Positions 5,831 to 6,486 of a stretch of DNA of 6,486 nucleotides are shown here, piece after piece. The DNA is from Actinomycetes bacterium (lineage in GTDB: Bacteria > Actinomycetota > Acidimicrobiia > Acidimicrobiales > Acidimicrobiaceae). Every line of letters starts with the position of its first letter. Position 1 is the stretch's first letter. The position numbers and the translations under genes were made by a program. Below the pieces are notes generated by a model. The model made no database searches. It was not told the DNA's origin and saw only the letters and a list, made by a program, of their open reading frames with translations. Location: the NCBI GenBank assembly GCA_021790495.1, contig JAJYGZ010000242.1:1-6486 (forward strand), given 5' to 3'.

Positions 5831-6486
5831 AAAGTCCAGCCCCACCGAGATTTCGCTTGCGCAGGGGATCCGGGATAAGGCGACGGTCCTAGGGTACAAA
5901 GCCGCCCAGCAAGTTGCTTCACGGGTGCCGTTTTACGTGGGGCCGCTGGTGGCAGCGGTCACCGGCACGACCGCGTATGCGCTAAATTACAAGATGCGCC
6001 AGGTGGTAAGGAGAAATCTCGCTCCGGTCACGGCATTGGCGGGAATCAAGTCCGAATCCACGGTGCTCAACGCGTTCATCTCCTATGCGCAGTACTGGTT
6101 CGAGTCGTTCAAGGTCGGATCGACACCGACCGCTGAACTTGTGAAACTGGGGCGAGCCGATGGCATCGAGCACCTTTACGCAGCAATTGAAGCTGGCCGG
6201 GGCGCCATTGTGGTCGCACCCCACCTAGGAAACTGGGACTTTGCCGCCGCCTGGATCAACCCCGAGCGCGTCAAGTTGAATGCGGTGGTCGAGCATCTCG
6301 AGCCCGAAGAGCTTTTCGATTGGTTCGTAGCGCAGCGCGCGAAGTTCAATCTGAACGTGGTCGCCCACAATCGCAACCCTATGCCCAAGCTGATCGAGGC
6401 GATACGGCGCAATGAGGTAGTTGCGCTGGTGGCCGACCGCTCGCTTGATGCTGCCACCGTCGAAGTAGAGTTTTTTGGCAGAAAGG
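5823..6486 (+). CDS. Lipid A biosynthesis acyltransferase-like protein, PatA type (5' part, runs off the window)
   Basis: The first 221 codons of a member of the HtrB/LpxL-like lysophospholipid acyltransferase family. The catalytic H-x4-D motif is H134-L-G-N-W-D139, preceded by A-I-V-V-A-P. Before it comes the typical membrane-anchoring N-terminus (V-P-F-Y-V-G-P-L-V-A-A-V) followed by R-Q-V-V-R-R-N-L, and after it A-D-R-S-L-D and V-E-V-E-F-F-G, also family blocks. Directly after a PgsA-type gene in Actinobacteria this protein is normally PatA, which transfers a palmitoyl group from acyl-CoA to the 6-position mannose of phosphatidylinositol mannosides at the inner face of the membrane; that assignment rests on gene order. 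The ATG at 5823 is chosen because the frame closes upstream at TGA 5778 and only TTG codons lie between. The ribosome site is modest (TTGGGA at 5812-5817). The frame is open at the right edge, where about a quarter to a third of the protein is missing. Confidence 0.9.
   Translation, partial: MTKKSSPTEISLAQGIRDKATVLGYKAAQQVASRVPFYVGPLVAAVTGTTAYALNYKMRQVVRRNLAPVTALAGIKSESTVLNAFISYAQYWFESFKVGSTPTAELVKLGRADGIEHLYAAIEAGRGAIVVAPHLGNWDFAAAWINPERVKLNAVVEHLEPEELFDWFVAQRAKFNLNVVAHNRNPMPKLIEAIRRNEVVALVADRSLDAATVEVEFFGRK

Overview
This 6.5 kb window is moderately GC-rich and looks like the chromosome of an actinobacterium. The clearest clue is the order threonyl-tRNA synthetase, HIT-family hydrolase/phosphorylase, CDP-alcohol phosphatidyltransferase (PgsA / phosphatidylinositol-phosphate synthase type), lipid-A-acyltransferase-like protein (PatA type). 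Mycobacteria and many other Actinobacteria carry this order (thrS, Rv2613c, pgsA1, Rv2611c, then pimA). Here the row is split by a gene on the opposite strand, so an actinobacterial lineage away from the mycobacteria and streptomycetes, for example Acidimicrobiia-like, is possible. That placement is inference only.

Layout. Positions 1-99 are the last 32 codons of a cysteinyl-tRNA-synthetase/MshC-like gene. After 45 nt comes thrS (145-2115), complete and with every zinc, editing and catalytic signature checked in place. It overlaps by 8 nt a TTG-started HIT protein (2108-2602). A 73-nt convergent gap without a clear terminator leads to the stop of a minus-strand EF-G paralogue of the EF-G2 type (2676-4691). 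Its leader holds a nine-base Shine-Dalgarno match and two small hairpins. The divergent interval 4701-4959 also holds a possible 54-codon membrane-peptide ORF (4780-4944). Then follow a GTG-started pgsA-like gene (4960-5730), a possible 49-codon ORF bridging it to the next gene (5681-5830), and the first 221 codons of a PatA-like acyltransferase (5823 to the window end).

How the genes fit together. PgsA and the acyltransferase would act at the membrane in making and acylating phosphatidylinositol lipids; a PimA-type mannosyltransferase would be expected just beyond the right edge. ThrRS and the HIT protein (Ap4A phosphorylase in mycobacteria) are plausibly co-translated, and ThrRS-type enzymes can make Ap4A as a side product. 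The EF-G paralogue keeps NKxD and domains II-V but has changed the G1, G2 and G3 motifs, including loss of the catalytic histidine, so it is unlikely to be the housekeeping translocase.

Most of the window is ordinary core metabolism. The points most worth a second look are the two small ORFs, the EF-G2 active-site changes and its start/leader, the AR-to-AK change in the PgsA signature, and the arginine-rich PgsA tail. I see no mobile element, CRISPR array, tRNA or rRNA.
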